Positions 30,115 through 39,246 are shown, numbered from the stretch's first letter. The stretch: 64,000 nt of DNA from Desulfovibrio sp. TomC (GCF_000801335.2 NZ_JSEH01000001.1:62001-126000), one strand, 5' to 3'. Notes: generated from the sequence alone by a model not told the origin. A program made the numbers and translations.

Positions 30115-30975
30115 TTAAGCAGCGGACGCGAGTTTCTGACTAATCATCGCAGCGAGCTTCGTTGTCGGCCGACCGATCAGCCTGCTCAACTGGCGGCTGT
30201 CATCGAAGAGGCCGCCTTTTGACGCGCCGACATCCGATTCGGCCAACAGGGTCGCCAAACCTTCCGGCAAGCCGGCGTCAATCAAAGCCCCCCTGAACTC
30301 GCCTCCAGGCAGATTCCGATAAACCACGGCCTTGCCCGATTGCCGGGCAATGGCCTGAGCGAGTTCGTCCAGTGAGTAGGACTCGTCGCCCGCCAGTTCA
30401 TAGATGCGGCCAACCTGGTTGTCCCGTGTCAGCGCCACAGCGGCAGCCTCGGCATAATCAGCGCGCGCCGCCGACGCGATTCTTCCTTCGCCGGCGCTGC
30501 CCAGCAGGACGCCGTATTGGAGTGCAGCCGGGATGCCGGCTAAATAATTTTCGGTATACCAGCTGTTGCGTAAAATCACCGCCGGCAGACCGGAAGCGCG
30601 GATCAGGCTTTCCGTTTCCTTGTGCTCGGCGGCCAGAGGCAACGGGGACGTATCGGCGTGCAGGATACTCGTGTACGCCAGCAGACCGACACCGGCCGCC
30701 TTGGCCGCAGTAATGACCGCGCGGTGCTGTGGCGTCCGGCGGCCGACCTCGCTGGAGGAAATCAGCAGCAGTTTGTCGGCACCTTTGAAAGCGGCAGCCA
30801 GGCTCTCAGGCTGGTCGTAATCAGCCTGACGAACCTGGACACCGCGAGCCAGGAACTCGTCAACACGCCTGGGATTGCGGACGGCAGCGACGATCTCTTC
30901 GGTAGGCGCCTTTTGCAGTAAGGCTTCGATGACAAGGCGGCCAAGCTGGCCTGAGGCTCCGGTCACAACAATCAT
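30115..30975 (-). CDS. qorB: NAD(P)-binding quinone oxidoreductase-like protein (QorB / NmrA family)
   Basis: The 286-residue protein is of the atypical short-chain-dehydrogenase type. It has the N-terminal dinucleotide motif VTGASGQLGRLV (TGxxGxxG) and the family segment YTSILHADTSPLPLAAEHKETE typical of QorB (E. coli YtfG), an NADPH:quinone reductase. It is divergent from an HxlR-type regulator, the same pairing as E. coli ytfG-ytfH. This suggests induction by quinones or electrophiles through that regulator. AAAGGAG precedes the start. Substrate is inferred. Confidence 0.85.
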   Translation of the reverse strand: MIVVTGASGQLGRLVIEALLQKAPTEEIVAAVRNPRRVDEFLARGVQVRQADYDQPESLAAAFKGADKLLLISSSEVGRRTPQHRAVITAAKAAGVGLLAYTSILHADTSPLPLAAEHKETESLIRASGLPAVILRNSWYTENYLAGIPAALQYGVLLGSAGEGRIASAARADYAEAAAVALTRDNQVGRIYELAGDESYSLDELAQAIARQSGKAVVYRNLPGGEFRGALIDAGLPEGLATLLAESDVGASKGGLFDDSRQLSRLIGRPTTKLAAMISQKLASAA

Positions 30976-31035
30976 GATGAAACTCCTTTCTTTTGATTGG
31001 GAGAATCAGCAGAATAGCGACGAAGCAAACTTTTA

Positions 31036-31059
31036 GTAAGTACGCACAAAAAGGTAAGT
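31036..31059. promoter_or_regulatory. Direct repeat GTAAGT in the qorB/hxlR divergent gap
   Basis: GTAAGTACGCA at 31036-31046 and GTAAGTGCAAA at 31054-31064 are two copies 18 bases apart. They lie in the 88-base gap between the divergent genes, the second touching the hxlR-type start. This is a candidate operator for autoregulation; it has not been compared with known HxlR sites. Confidence 0.4.
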
Positions 31060-31063
31060 GCAA

Positions 31064-31471
31064 ATGCGTGATGATCGCCAATTTCCCGGCTTCGCCAAAC
31101 TGATGCAGCGCGGCCAGATATTTTCCGAAAAATGCCCGTCCCGGGCTGTGCTCAAACACGTCACCAGTCGCTGGGGCGTCCTGCTGCTCGTGGCCCTGCT
31201 TGGCGGAACCCTTCGCTTCAGCGACTTGCGCCGCAAGGTCAACGGCATAAGCGAAAAAATGCTGGCGCAGACGCTGCAATGGCTAGAAGGCGACGGTTTC
31301 GTTGAGCGAATCTCCTATCCGGTTGTGCCTCCCCACGTCGAATACCGACTGACGCCGCTCGGCGAGGAAATCGGCCGCAAAGTGGAAGCCTTGGCCGACT
31401 GGATTGAGGTCAGGATGCCGGAGATCTTGGCAGCGCAGCAGAAAAATAGATCAGGAAAATCGGAAAAATAA
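31064..31471 (+). CDS. HxlR family transcriptional regulator
   Basis: The 135-residue winged-helix protein has the HxlR core: a Cys near the N-terminus (SEKCPSRAVL, usually the redox or ligand sensing residue), RWGVLLLVALLGGTLRFSDLRR, and ISEKMLAQTLQWLEGDGFVERISYP. It is divergent from a QorB-like reductase and probably represses it until a quinone-type signal arrives. A GTG at 31058 is an alternative start; the ATG at 31064 is used because an AAGG lies about 9 bases upstream. Confidence 0.9.
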   Translation: MRDDRQFPGFAKLMQRGQIFSEKCPSRAVLKHVTSRWGVLLLVALLGGTLRFSDLRRKVNGISEKMLAQTLQWLEGDGFVERISYPVVPPHVEYRLTPLGEEIGRKVEALADWIEVRMPEILAAQQKNRSGKSEK

Positions 31472-31498
31472 AAAAAAGCGCGAGTTGCCTCGCGCTTT
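31471..31498 (-). terminator. Intrinsic terminator of the SRP RNA gene
   Basis: The stem AAAGCGCGAG (31475-31484) / CTCGCGCTTT (31489-31498) has a four-base loop. On the minus strand it is followed by a T-rich stretch directly after the 4.5S RNA. It abuts the hxlR-type stop on the other strand and may serve both. Confidence 0.88.
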
Positions 31499-31501
31499 CA
31501 A

Positions 31502-31589
31502 GGGAAGCCGGACACCCGGCTCCAACCGTTACCGCTGCTTCCTTTCGGACCTGACGGGGTTGGCGGCGAAACCGCCATCCGACTTCCCC
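31502..31589 (-). ncRNA. ffs: Signal recognition particle RNA (4.5S, small bacterial type)
   Basis: The minus strand reads GGGGAAGTCGG...CCGGCTTCCC at its ends and contains the conserved Ffh-binding tip, GTCAGGTCCGAAAGGAAGCAGC in the internal loop region. The outer ends pair as a long hairpin. This is the RNA of the signal recognition particle, which with Ffh targets inner-membrane proteins. A terminator follows and a tRNA-Ser gene lies 8 bases upstream, so the two may be processed from one transcript. The ends are approximate by a few bases. Confidence 0.95.
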
Positions 31590-31597
31590 AAAATTCG

Positions 31598-31687
31598 TGG
31601 CGGAGAGGGAGGGATTTGAACCCTCGGTACCCGTTAAGGTACATACGATTTCCAATCGTACTCCTTCGGCCGCTCGGACACCTCTCC
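31598..31687 (-). tRNA. tRNA-Ser (anticodon GGA)
   Basis: The 90-base class II tRNA lies on the minus strand. The acceptor arms GGAGAGG and CCTCTCC pair, with discriminator G and an encoded CCA. The anticodon loop reads TT-GGA-AA within the stem TACGA/TCGTA, decoding UCC and UCU. A long variable arm (GTACCTTAACGGGTAC) and a T-loop GTTCAAATC confirm serine. No integrase-flanked island is joined to it. Confidence 0.97.
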
Positions 31688-31742
31688 GCGAAGCACTGCT
31701 ATCTAGCCAAGACCCTTGACCTTGGCAAGCAAAAAATGCTCG

Positions 31743-32636
31743 TTAGGCCAACTTTTTTCCGGTCAGCACTTCGTAGGCCGTCAGGTACTTTTCCTGGGTC
31801 CGGGCCATGACGTCCTCGGGCAGGCGCGGCGCCGGCGGCTGTTTGTTAAAACCGACGGAGGTCAGCCAGTCGCGCAGATACTGCTTGTCGTAGCTCGGCT
31901 GGGACTTGCCGGCAACGTAGCCTTCGGCCGGCCAGAAACGCGAGGAATCCGGGGTGAGCACCTCGTCGATCAGGATCAGTTCGTCGCCAAGCAGGCCGAA
32001 CTCGAACTTGGTGTCGGCGATGATGATGCCGCGCTCCCGGGCAAAATCCCGGGCCTTGGCGTACATGGCCAGACTGACGGCCTCGACCTTGTCAAAAAGC
32101 GCGGTCCCAAGGAGTGTTCTGGCCGCGTCCCGGGTGATGTTCTCGTCATGGGACCCGAGTTCGGCCTTGGTCGACGGCGTGAAGATGGGTTCAGGCAGGA
32201 TTTGTGATTCCACCAGCCCGGCCGGCAGGGCGTGGCCGCAGACTTTGCCCGTAGCCTGGTAGTCCTTGAGGCCCGAGCCGGTGATAAAGCCGCGCACGAT
32301 GCATTCAATGGGCAGCGGCTTGGCTTTTTTGGCCACCACCGCCCTCCCGGCCAGATCCTCGGCGTAGGGGGCCAGGGGAGCCGGGAATGCGGCCGTGGTC
32401 GTGGCCAGCAGATGGTTCGGGATCAGGTCCTTGAACATATCCATCCAAAAAAGGGTGATCTGGTTGAGGATCACGCCCTTCAGCGGGATGGGATCGGGCA
32501 TGATGACGTCGTAGGCCGAAATGCGGTCGGTGGTGACAATAAGCAGGCTCTCCGGGGACAGCTCGTAGATGTCCCGGACCTTGCCGCGGGAGAGCAGGGG
32601 ATAGGCCTTGATGTCGGTTTCAATGACGGCGTGCAT
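31743..32636 (-). CDS. purC: Phosphoribosylaminoimidazole-succinocarboxamide synthase
   Basis: SAICAR synthase of purine synthesis (joins aspartate to CAIR with ATP). The 297-residue product is of the longer bacterial/yeast-like type, with the motifs LLSRGKVRDIYEL (ATP loop), TDRISAYDVIM and IADTKFEFGL. The start at 32636 has GAGGAAG upstream. It follows hisD by 14 bases on the minus strand, so the two likely share a transcript. Confidence 0.96.
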   Translation of the reverse strand: MHAVIETDIKAYPLLSRGKVRDIYELSPESLLIVTTDRISAYDVIMPDPIPLKGVILNQITLFWMDMFKDLIPNHLLATTTAAFPAPLAPYAEDLAGRAVVAKKAKPLPIECIVRGFITGSGLKDYQATGKVCGHALPAGLVESQILPEPIFTPSTKAELGSHDENITRDAARTLLGTALFDKVEAVSLAMYAKARDFARERGIIIADTKFEFGLLGDELILIDEVLTPDSSRFWPAEGYVAGKSQPSYDKQYLRDWLTSVGFNKQPPAPRLPEDVMARTQEKYLTAYEVLTGKKLA

Positions 32637-32650
32637 GATGACTTCCTCAC

Positions 32651-33958
32651 TTAGGCTTTGAAGCGGCATTCCACGCTGCGGGCGTGGGCTTCGAGATTTT
32701 CCAGCCTCGCCAGTCGGGCGATCTTGGCCCCATGGGCGGCGACATAGCCCGGAGCAGCGGCAATAAGGCTTGTTTTCTTGGTAAAGGTCGCAACCGACAG
32801 GGCTGAGGAGAACCGGGCCGTGCCCATGGTCGGGAGCACATGGTTGGGACCGGCGAAATAGTCGCCCACCGGTTCCGGGCAATGATGGCCCATGAAGACC
32901 GCTCCGGCATGGCGCACCTTGCCCACAAAGGCCCAGGGATCGGCCACGCACAGCTCGAAGTGTTCCGGTGCTATGGCGTTAATAAGGTCCATGCCGACGG
33001 CCATATCCGGCACGGCAACCAACGCGCCGTAGTGGCGAAGGGATGTCGCAGCGATGTCGTTTCGCGGCAGATCGGCCAGTTGGCGGGTGAGCGCCGCGCA
33101 CACGGCGTCAAGCAGGGTCGTGTCGTCACTGACGCACACGGCCGCTGCCATGGGGTCATGCTCGGCCTGGGAGAGCATGTCCGCGGCCAGCCAGTCCGGG
33201 TTGGCCGTTGTATCGGCCAGGATGGCGATCTCACTCGGGCCGGCGATCATATCAATGCCGATGCGGCCGATTAAAAGCCGCTTGGCCGTGGTGACGTAGA
33301 TGTTGCCCGGTCCGACCACCACATCCACCGGGGCAATGGAGGCGGTCCCGTAGGCCAGGGCGGCAATAGCCCAGGCGCTGCCCACCCGGTAGAGTTCGGT
33401 GACGCCGCACACGGCGGCGGCAGCCAGAATATAGGGATTGAGCGTTCCGTCGGCCCGAGGCGGGGAGACGACCACGATACGCGGTACGCCGGCCACCTGG
33501 GCCGGAAGGACATTCATCAGCAGGCTGGAAATAAGGGGGGTTTCGCCGCCGCGCCCGCCCGGGACGTAGCAGCCGGCTGCATCCACCGGAGTGACGATCT
33601 GGCCAAGCATGGTGCCGTCGGCCGAGGGTACCCACCAGGACTGCTCTTTCTGGCGCTCATGGAAGGACCGGATATTGGCGGCAGCTTCCTCGATGATAGC
33701 CAGATCAGCGGCCGGTATGGCCCCGCGGCCGGCCTGGATGTCGGCTTCGGTCACGCGCAGACAGTCGGCCGCAAAGCCTTTGCAGTCAAAATCGCGGGTC
33801 AGTTCCACCAGAGCGGCATCGCCGCGGGCGGCCACGTCGGCCAGGATGCGCTCGACTTTCTGAGCGGCGTCGCCGGCGGCTTCTTCGCGTGTGGCGAGCA
33901 GGGAGCGAAGCGGCCCGAAGTCGCCAGGACCCGTAACGGTAAAACGAGGGCAGGGCAT
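32651..33958 (-). CDS. hisD: Histidinol dehydrogenase
   Basis: Catalyses the last two steps of histidine synthesis, oxidising histidinol to histidine with two NAD+. The 435-residue product has family motifs GGETPLISSLLMNVLPAQVAG (near residue 150), GPSEIAILADTTANPDWLAADMLSQAEHD (zinc-site region) and NHVLPTMGTARFSSALSV near the C-terminus. The start at 33958 follows AAGGA. No other his genes are in this window. Co-transcribed with purC downstream. Confidence 0.96.
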   Translation of the reverse strand: MPCPRFTVTGPGDFGPLRSLLATREEAAGDAAQKVERILADVAARGDAALVELTRDFDCKGFAADCLRVTEADIQAGRGAIPAADLAIIEEAAANIRSFHERQKEQSWWVPSADGTMLGQIVTPVDAAGCYVPGGRGGETPLISSLLMNVLPAQVAGVPRIVVVSPPRADGTLNPYILAAAAVCGVTELYRVGSAWAIAALAYGTASIAPVDVVVGPGNIYVTTAKRLLIGRIGIDMIAGPSEIAILADTTANPDWLAADMLSQAEHDPMAAAVCVSDDTTLLDAVCAALTRQLADLPRNDIAATSLRHYGALVAVPDMAVGMDLINAIAPEHFELCVADPWAFVGKVRHAGAVFMGHHCPEPVGDYFAGPNHVLPTMGTARFSSALSVATFTKKTSLIAAAPGYVAAHGAKIARLARLENLEAHARSVECRFKA

Positions 33959-34069
33959 GGGAGTATCCTTGGACTTGGCATTGATTGAAGGTGACGGGTG
34001 CAGCAACCCAATTTAGGCCCAAGCGCGGCAAATGTCGAGACACGTCCCGGCCGGGGGAACGCGAGAGGA

Positions 34070-34160
34070 GAAGGCAGAAGAGGCCTCCGGCGGCCGGGGG
34101 CCTGAGGCCCCCGGACCCCCCAACGGGAAGAGTTTTTAAAGGGGTTTGGGGCGCGTTGGG
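34070..34160. repeat. GC-rich intergenic hairpin element of Desulfovibrio type
   Basis: GGCCTCCGGCGG is followed by a perfect 9-base stem CCGGGGGCC (34094-34102) / GGCCCCCGG (34106-34114), then ACCCCCC and a GGGAAGAGTTTTTAAAGGGGTTTGGGG tail. From memory, similar units recur between genes in Desulfovibrio genomes and act as terminators or repeats. Only one copy is seen in this window, so the repeat call depends on that recollection. Confidence 0.5.
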
Positions 34161-34240
34161 TGCCAATCCGGTCGGCTGTTGGCAGGGACAGCCGAAGCAT
34201 AGGCTTGACGAAAATTCCCGTTGCTCCGACTGCGGTGTGG

Positions 34241-36982
34241 TCAACTTTCGGAGGGTATCTGTTCCTCGGGCAACTGGCAGCGCTCCCCGCCCGGGGGACG
34301 GTCCAGGATGGGGGCAAGCGGTTCGCCCCGGGCCAGACGTCTGGCCAGTTCGAGCTGCTCGGCCCGGCATACGGCCTGGCCGTCGATGGCCGCTCCAAGC
34401 ACCCGGCGCAGAATATCGGCGTAGCGGGGCCCGGCCTCGACGCCGAGCTTTTTGAGGTCGTTGCCCGTCACCTCCACTCGCTTGTGACGCAACGTGGTCA
34501 GGTGCATGGATACGTATTTCTGGAGCGGCTCCCGGGGGTTTCGGGCCATGAGATAGAGCGCGCCCTCAAGGGGCAACGGCTCCAGCAGGAAATAGAGGTC
34601 GGACAGCGGCCCCTTGTGATATTCCCAATTGAAAATGCCCTGGGCCGTGTCGCGGATCTGCTGACGAAGCGCGGCGATGTCGCCGGCTACACGCTTGGAG
34701 AAATTGAGCCGCCGGGCAATGATGGCAAACTGCTCCGGGTCAAGCCCGGTGCATAGGGCCAGGAAGTAGAGCAACCAGACTTGCGGCTGGGGTTCGATGT
34801 AGAGCAGGCGGTACCAGTTGACCACGTTTTCCACCTCCAAGAGCACAGCTTCCTTGGACGGTGTGAGCGCCAGCAGCGGGTGGACGGCGGCCAGCAGCTT
34901 ATACTCCTGCATCCGGCGCAGGCAGGACAGCGGAGTTTTTTCTTCGAAAATAATCCGTAATTCGTGCATGACCCGGGAACCGGACAGCTTGTGGAAGAAG
35001 CTGTGGCGCACGGCGTTCTTGATCAACCGGTCGGTCTGTCCGCCGATCCGAAAGCCGAAGCGTTCGCTGAAGCGGATGGCGCGCACGATGCGGGTCGGGT
35101 CTTCGACAAAGCTCAAGGAATGGAGCACCCGCAGCACCCGGTCTTTGATGTCGCGCTGTGCGCCAAAGAAATCCACCAGATCGCCGAAACGATCCGGAGA
35201 CAGATGCACGGCCAGGGCATTGACCGTAAAATCCCGGCGATAGAGGTCCATTTTGATCGAGGAAAGCTCAACCGTAGGCAGAGCAGCCGGGTATTCGTAG
35301 TATTCCAGCCGGGCTGTGGCCACGTCCACGCGCTGGCCGTCGGGCAGAATGATGACGGCTGTTTTGAATTTGGGATGGGCCTTGTAGCGGCCGCCGTAGA
35401 TCCGGGCCATTGCGGCCGCAAAGGCAATGCCGTCGCCCTCGACCACCAGGTCCACGTCGAAATTGGGGTGTTTGAGCAGCAGGTCCCGGACAAAGCCGCC
35501 AACGACATAGACGGCCTGCCCGCGCTCGTGTCCCAACGTACCGGCCTTCTGAAGGAGCTCCAGGAGTTTTTTGGGCAGCCGTTCGCGCAGGATCCCCCCG
35601 ATATTGCGCTCTTTCTTGCGCTCGGGCAGCAGGGCTTCCGGGATGCGGGCCGGTTCCTTGACCAGGGTGTTGACCAGATCGGTGCGGGTGACGACGCCGG
35701 TGAGCTTGCCGTCTTCCACCACCGGAGCAAGGCGCTGGCGGCGGCCAAGGATAATCTCCATGACCGCGTACAGATCGGTGTCCGGGGTAATGAGGGCCGG
35801 GTCGCGGATCATGTAGTCGCCGACCGGCACCTCGCCCAGGCCATGATTGATGGCCTTGTCCATGATGTCGTGCTCGATGACTCCGACACACCGCCGGCCG
35901 CCTTTGGCCACGACCGGCAGGGCTTTTAGGCCGTAGCGGGTCATGATCTCCTCGGCCCGGCGCATGGTGGCGGTATCCTCAATGGAAACGGCAGGCTTGC
36001 TCATGAGTTGTCTGGCGTGGACCTGCGGATTGATCTGGGAATAGAGCAGGCCGAAGAGTTCCTCGCGCACCTGGGTGAGCGTCATGTCCTTGATGGAGGC
36101 CGAGGCGGCATAGGGATGGCCGCCGCCGCCAAGCGAGGCGCAAATCTTGCCCACGTCCACGTCTGGCGTGCGCGAGCGGGCGACCAGATGCACCCGGTCG
36201 TTCATGAGTCCGATGGCGAAGAGGACGCGCAGGTTCTCCATGTCTAAAAACTTGTGCACGAGCAGGGCGAAATCGCCGATGTACTGATCCGACGTGGCCT
36301 CGGCAATGACCACCTCCACGCCGTTTATATCGTGGGTCTGGGCCGTCTCGATGAGTTGGCTCATAATGGTGATCTGCTCTGACGACAGCTCCCGGGTCAT
36401 GAGGTCGGCAATGACGCCGACGTCCATGCCCCTGGCCCGCAGCCAGGCTGCGGCCGCCAGATCGTGCTCGGTGGTGGAGGCGAAGGTGAACGAGCCTGTA
36501 TCCTCGTACATGCCAAGGCCGAGGATGGTGGCTTCGTCCGGGGTCAGCGTCAGATCGCGCTCCATGATCTCGGCCATGAGGATGGCCGTAGTGGAGCCCC
36601 AGTTCTTGACCACGGAGATTTCGGCCGCCACGTCCTCGTCGGTGTCGGGATGGTGGTCGTAGCAGTGGATGACGAGGCCGGGGGTAGAAAAAACGGCCTC
36701 AATGTGCGGCACGCGGGAACGCTGGCGGGTATCGACCATGACGAGCGTGCGCACACTCTCCGGATCAATCTCCTTGAAGCTCTTGAAATTGAACATGTAG
36801 GTGGCGCTTTGGATAAAAAAGTGCCGGAGATTTTTTTCCTGGCTGCCCGGAAAGATCAGGGTCGCGCCGGGGTAGAGCTTGCCGGCGGCGATGATGGCGG
36901 CCAGACAGTCGAAATCGGCATTGGCGTGGCCGGTGATAATAGTGGGGGCTGCCAGGAGTTCGGGTTTGGACGAGGAGCTCAT
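34241..36982 (-). CDS. DHH - CBS - tRNA nucleotidyltransferase (poly(A) polymerase family) fusion
   Basis: The 913-residue protein has four modules. First, a DHH phosphoesterase domain (about residues 10-160: HANADFDCLAA and CYDHHPDTDED). Second, a DHHA1 domain with GGGGHPYAASA (near 300). Third, two CBS domains (about 320-445) that usually sense adenine nucleotides. Fourth, a class II nucleotidyltransferase (about 480-900: VGGFVRDLLL and FDVDLVVEGDG). The last module adds A or CC to tRNA ends in related bacteria. The DHH part resembles nanoRNase/RecJ-like exonucleases, so one polypeptide might both trim and extend RNA. This layout is known in several phyla. It starts 15 bases after xerD. Confidence 0.9.
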   Translation of the reverse strand: MSSSSKPELLAAPTIITGHANADFDCLAAIIAAGKLYPGATLIFPGSQEKNLRHFFIQSATYMFNFKSFKEIDPESVRTLVMVDTRQRSRVPHIEAVFSTPGLVIHCYDHHPDTDEDVAAEISVVKNWGSTTAILMAEIMERDLTLTPDEATILGLGMYEDTGSFTFASTTEHDLAAAAWLRARGMDVGVIADLMTRELSSEQITIMSQLIETAQTHDINGVEVVIAEATSDQYIGDFALLVHKFLDMENLRVLFAIGLMNDRVHLVARSRTPDVDVGKICASLGGGGHPYAASASIKDMTLTQVREELFGLLYSQINPQVHARQLMSKPAVSIEDTATMRRAEEIMTRYGLKALPVVAKGGRRCVGVIEHDIMDKAINHGLGEVPVGDYMIRDPALITPDTDLYAVMEIILGRRQRLAPVVEDGKLTGVVTRTDLVNTLVKEPARIPEALLPERKKERNIGGILRERLPKKLLELLQKAGTLGHERGQAVYVVGGFVRDLLLKHPNFDVDLVVEGDGIAFAAAMARIYGGRYKAHPKFKTAVIILPDGQRVDVATARLEYYEYPAALPTVELSSIKMDLYRRDFTVNALAVHLSPDRFGDLVDFFGAQRDIKDRVLRVLHSLSFVEDPTRIVRAIRFSERFGFRIGGQTDRLIKNAVRHSFFHKLSGSRVMHELRIIFEEKTPLSCLRRMQEYKLLAAVHPLLALTPSKEAVLLEVENVVNWYRLLYIEPQPQVWLLYFLALCTGLDPEQFAIIARRLNFSKRVAGDIAALRQQIRDTAQGIFNWEYHKGPLSDLYFLLEPLPLEGALYLMARNPREPLQKYVSMHLTTLRHKRVEVTGNDLKKLGVEAGPRYADILRRVLGAAIDGQAVCRAEQLELARRLARGEPLAPILDRPPGGERCQLPEEQIPSES

Positions 36983-36997
36983 AGATAAAGTATTGCT

Positions 36998-37933
36998 TTA
37001 ACCTTTGTCCCGCTCACGGGACCTGGGGTGATGGGCGCGGTGGACGGCGAGCAGGCGGCCGGCCTGGACATGGGTATAAATTTCCGTGGCGCTGATGTCG
37101 GCATGGCCGAGAAGCATCTGCACGGTGCGCAGATCGGCCCCGCCGTCGAGCAGATGGGTGGCAAAGGAATGGCGCAGACTGTGGGGCGAAATGCGGGTGG
37201 AGACGTTTGCGGCCAGGGCGTAGCGCTTGATGCCTTTCCAGACCGCCTGCCGAGTGAGTCCCCGGCCGGAGCGGTTGAGAAAGACATGTTGGTCTTTGGG
37301 AGAAAACGCGCCGCGCACCGTGGTGATATACGTGGAGAGAAACTCCGTGGCCAGAGCGTGGATGGGGGTCAGGCGCTCCTTGGCCCCCTTGCCGAACACC
37401 CGCAGCAACCCGGCCTGGGCGTCGAAATCGCCGAGCGTCAGGCCCACCAGTTCCGAGACGCGAAGGCCGGCGGCGTAGAGCAGCTCGAGCATGGTCCGGT
37501 CGCGGTAGCCAAGAGGCGTGGTCGTGTCCGGAGCCTCGAGCAGGCGGGCCATGTCCTCGCGGGACAGGACGTCGGGAAGCAGACGCGGCAACTTGGGGTT
37601 TTCGATCAGCGCCGCCGGGGACCCGGGCAGCCAGGACTCGTCGGCGGCAAAGGCGAAAAATCCGCGCAGGGCCGAAAGATGCCGGGCCAGCGAACGACTG
37701 GCCAGGCCACGGGAGCGCAGATGCATGAGATAAAGCAGCACGGTCTCGTCGCTCACGCCCTCGAGCGTCCCGGCATGGTCGTTTAAAAAAGTTAAAAAAC
37801 CTGTGATGTCGGTGGAATAAGCCACGATGGAATGCTCGGACAGCCCCTTGGCCACCACCAGATGTTCCAGGTAGCGGTCGACCCAGGGATGGGCCGGACG
37901 GGGAGGGGCAGGGGGCGTCTCATGGGTGGTCAT
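36998..37933 (-). CDS. xerD: Tyrosine recombinase XerD
   Basis: Site-specific recombinase that resolves chromosome dimers at dif with XerC. The 311-residue product has the SAM-like N-terminal domain and the catalytic residues Arg (AAGLRVSELV), His-x-x-Arg (HSLRHSFATHLL), His (LLGHADIS) and the nucleophile Tyr (ATEIYTHV). Length and motifs fit housekeeping XerC/D rather than an island integrase; C versus D is not certain. The start at 37933 fits the family N-terminus. No dif site was recognised nearby. Confidence 0.9.
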   Translation of the reverse strand: MTTHETPPAPPRPAHPWVDRYLEHLVVAKGLSEHSIVAYSTDITGFLTFLNDHAGTLEGVSDETVLLYLMHLRSRGLASRSLARHLSALRGFFAFAADESWLPGSPAALIENPKLPRLLPDVLSREDMARLLEAPDTTTPLGYRDRTMLELLYAAGLRVSELVGLTLGDFDAQAGLLRVFGKGAKERLTPIHALATEFLSTYITTVRGAFSPKDQHVFLNRSGRGLTRQAVWKGIKRYALAANVSTRISPHSLRHSFATHLLDGGADLRTVQMLLGHADISATEIYTHVQAGRLLAVHRAHHPRSRERDKG

Positions 37934-38079
37934 GGGAACAATCAGGTACCTTGGCTCGATTGTGCCCGGCCAAAAACGGACTGCCGGGCAGGGCAGACGG
38001 CTTGACACGGGCTTTTGCTCTTCATTACTGTAACCGGCCTGCCGCCGCAAGGCGGGGACACACGCCCAAAGGAGCCGTC

Positions 38080-39246
38080 ATGATCGAATTTCCCATGGCC
38101 GACCGCGTGGCCGCGCTGCCTCCGTATCTGTTTGCCGAGATCGACCGCGTCAAGGCCGAAGTCAGGGCCCGTGGCGTGGATATCATTTCCCTTGGCATCG
38201 GCGATCCGGATCTGCCCACCCCGGATTTCATCGTCGAGGCCCTGTGCGCCGGAGCGAAAAAGCCCGAAAATCACCAGTATCCCGACTATGTCGGTCTGCT
38301 TGCCTTCCGGACAGCCGTGGCCGACTGGTACAAGACCCGCTTTGGCGTAACCCTGGACCCGGCCCGCGAAGTGGTGAGCCTGATCGGCTCCAAGGAAGGC
38401 ATTGCCCACTTTCCGCTGGCCTTCGTCAACCCCGGCGATCTGGTTATCGTCTGCTCGCCCAACTACCCGGTCTATCCGGTGGCCACGGGCTTTTGCGGCG
38501 GCGAGGTCAAGGTGTTGCCGCTCACCGACGCCAATGACTATCTGCCCGATCTCGACAGCCTGACCGAGGCCGAATGGGCCAGGGCCAAGATGATCTTCGT
38601 CAATTATCCCAACAATCCCACCTCGGCCGTGGCTCCGCGCGCCTTCTACGAGAAGCTCGTGGCCAAGGCCAAGGCCACCAAGACCATCGTGGTCTCCGAT
38701 GCCGCCTACACCGAGATGTACTACAACCCGGCGGAAAAGCCCATGTCGATCCTGGAGATCGAGGGCGCACGCGAGGTGGCCATCGAGTTTCACTCCCTGT
38801 CCAAGACCTATAACATGACCGGCTGGCGCATCGGCATGGCCGTTGGCAACGAACAACTGGTCAAGGGCCTGGGCAAGATCAAGGAAAACGTGGACTCCGG
38901 CATCTTCCAGGCTGTGCAGGAAGCCGGCATCGCCGCCCTGGCCAAGGGCGAACCCTTTGCCGAACAGTTCCGGGGCATCTACAAGGAACGCCGGGATGTG
39001 GCCGTGGCCGCCCTGGCCAAGATGGGCATTGCCTGCCGCACGCCCAAGGCCTCGTTTTACCTGTGGTGCAAGACCCCGGCCGGCCACACCTCGGCCGCCT
39101 TTGTCACCAAGGTGCTCCAGGAGACCGGCGTGGTGCTGACCCCGGGCAACGGCTTTGGCGCGCCCGGCGAGGGCTTTTTCCGTATCGCCATGACGGTCCC
39201 GGTGGCCCGTCTGGAGGAGGCCCTGTCACGCATCGCCAAACTGTAA
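38080..39246 (+). CDS. dapL: LL-diaminopimelate aminotransferase
   Basis: PLP enzyme that makes LL-diaminopimelate directly from tetrahydrodipicolinate, the one-step lysine and peptidoglycan route found in Desulfovibrio and other groups. The 388-residue product has the PLP Lys in FHSLSKTYNMTGWRIG and the fold type I motifs SPNYPVYP and NYPNNPTS. The first residues (LPPYLFAEIDRVKAE) match the DapL2/aspartate-aminotransferase-like branch. AAAGGA precedes the start. It could alternatively be a closely related aminotransferase. folK overlaps its 3' end in another frame. Confidence 0.85.
   Translation: MIEFPMADRVAALPPYLFAEIDRVKAEVRARGVDIISLGIGDPDLPTPDFIVEALCAGAKKPENHQYPDYVGLLAFRTAVADWYKTRFGVTLDPAREVVSLIGSKEGIAHFPLAFVNPGDLVIVCSPNYPVYPVATGFCGGEVKVLPLTDANDYLPDLDSLTEAEWARAKMIFVNYPNNPTSAVAPRAFYEKLVAKAKATKTIVVSDAAYTEMYYNPAEKPMSILEIEGAREVAIEFHSLSKTYNMTGWRIGMAVGNEQLVKGLGKIKENVDSGIFQAVQEAGIAALAKGEPFAEQFRGIYKERRDVAVAALAKMGIACRTPKASFYLWCKTPAGHTSAAFVTKVLQETGVVLTPGNGFGAPGEGFFRIAMTVPVARLEEALSRIAKL

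Noticed and set aside
30115-31700. Integrated island at tRNA-Ser and the SRP RNA
   Set aside because: No integrase, direct repeat of the tRNA end or mobile genes nearby; XerD at 37 kb is of housekeeping type.
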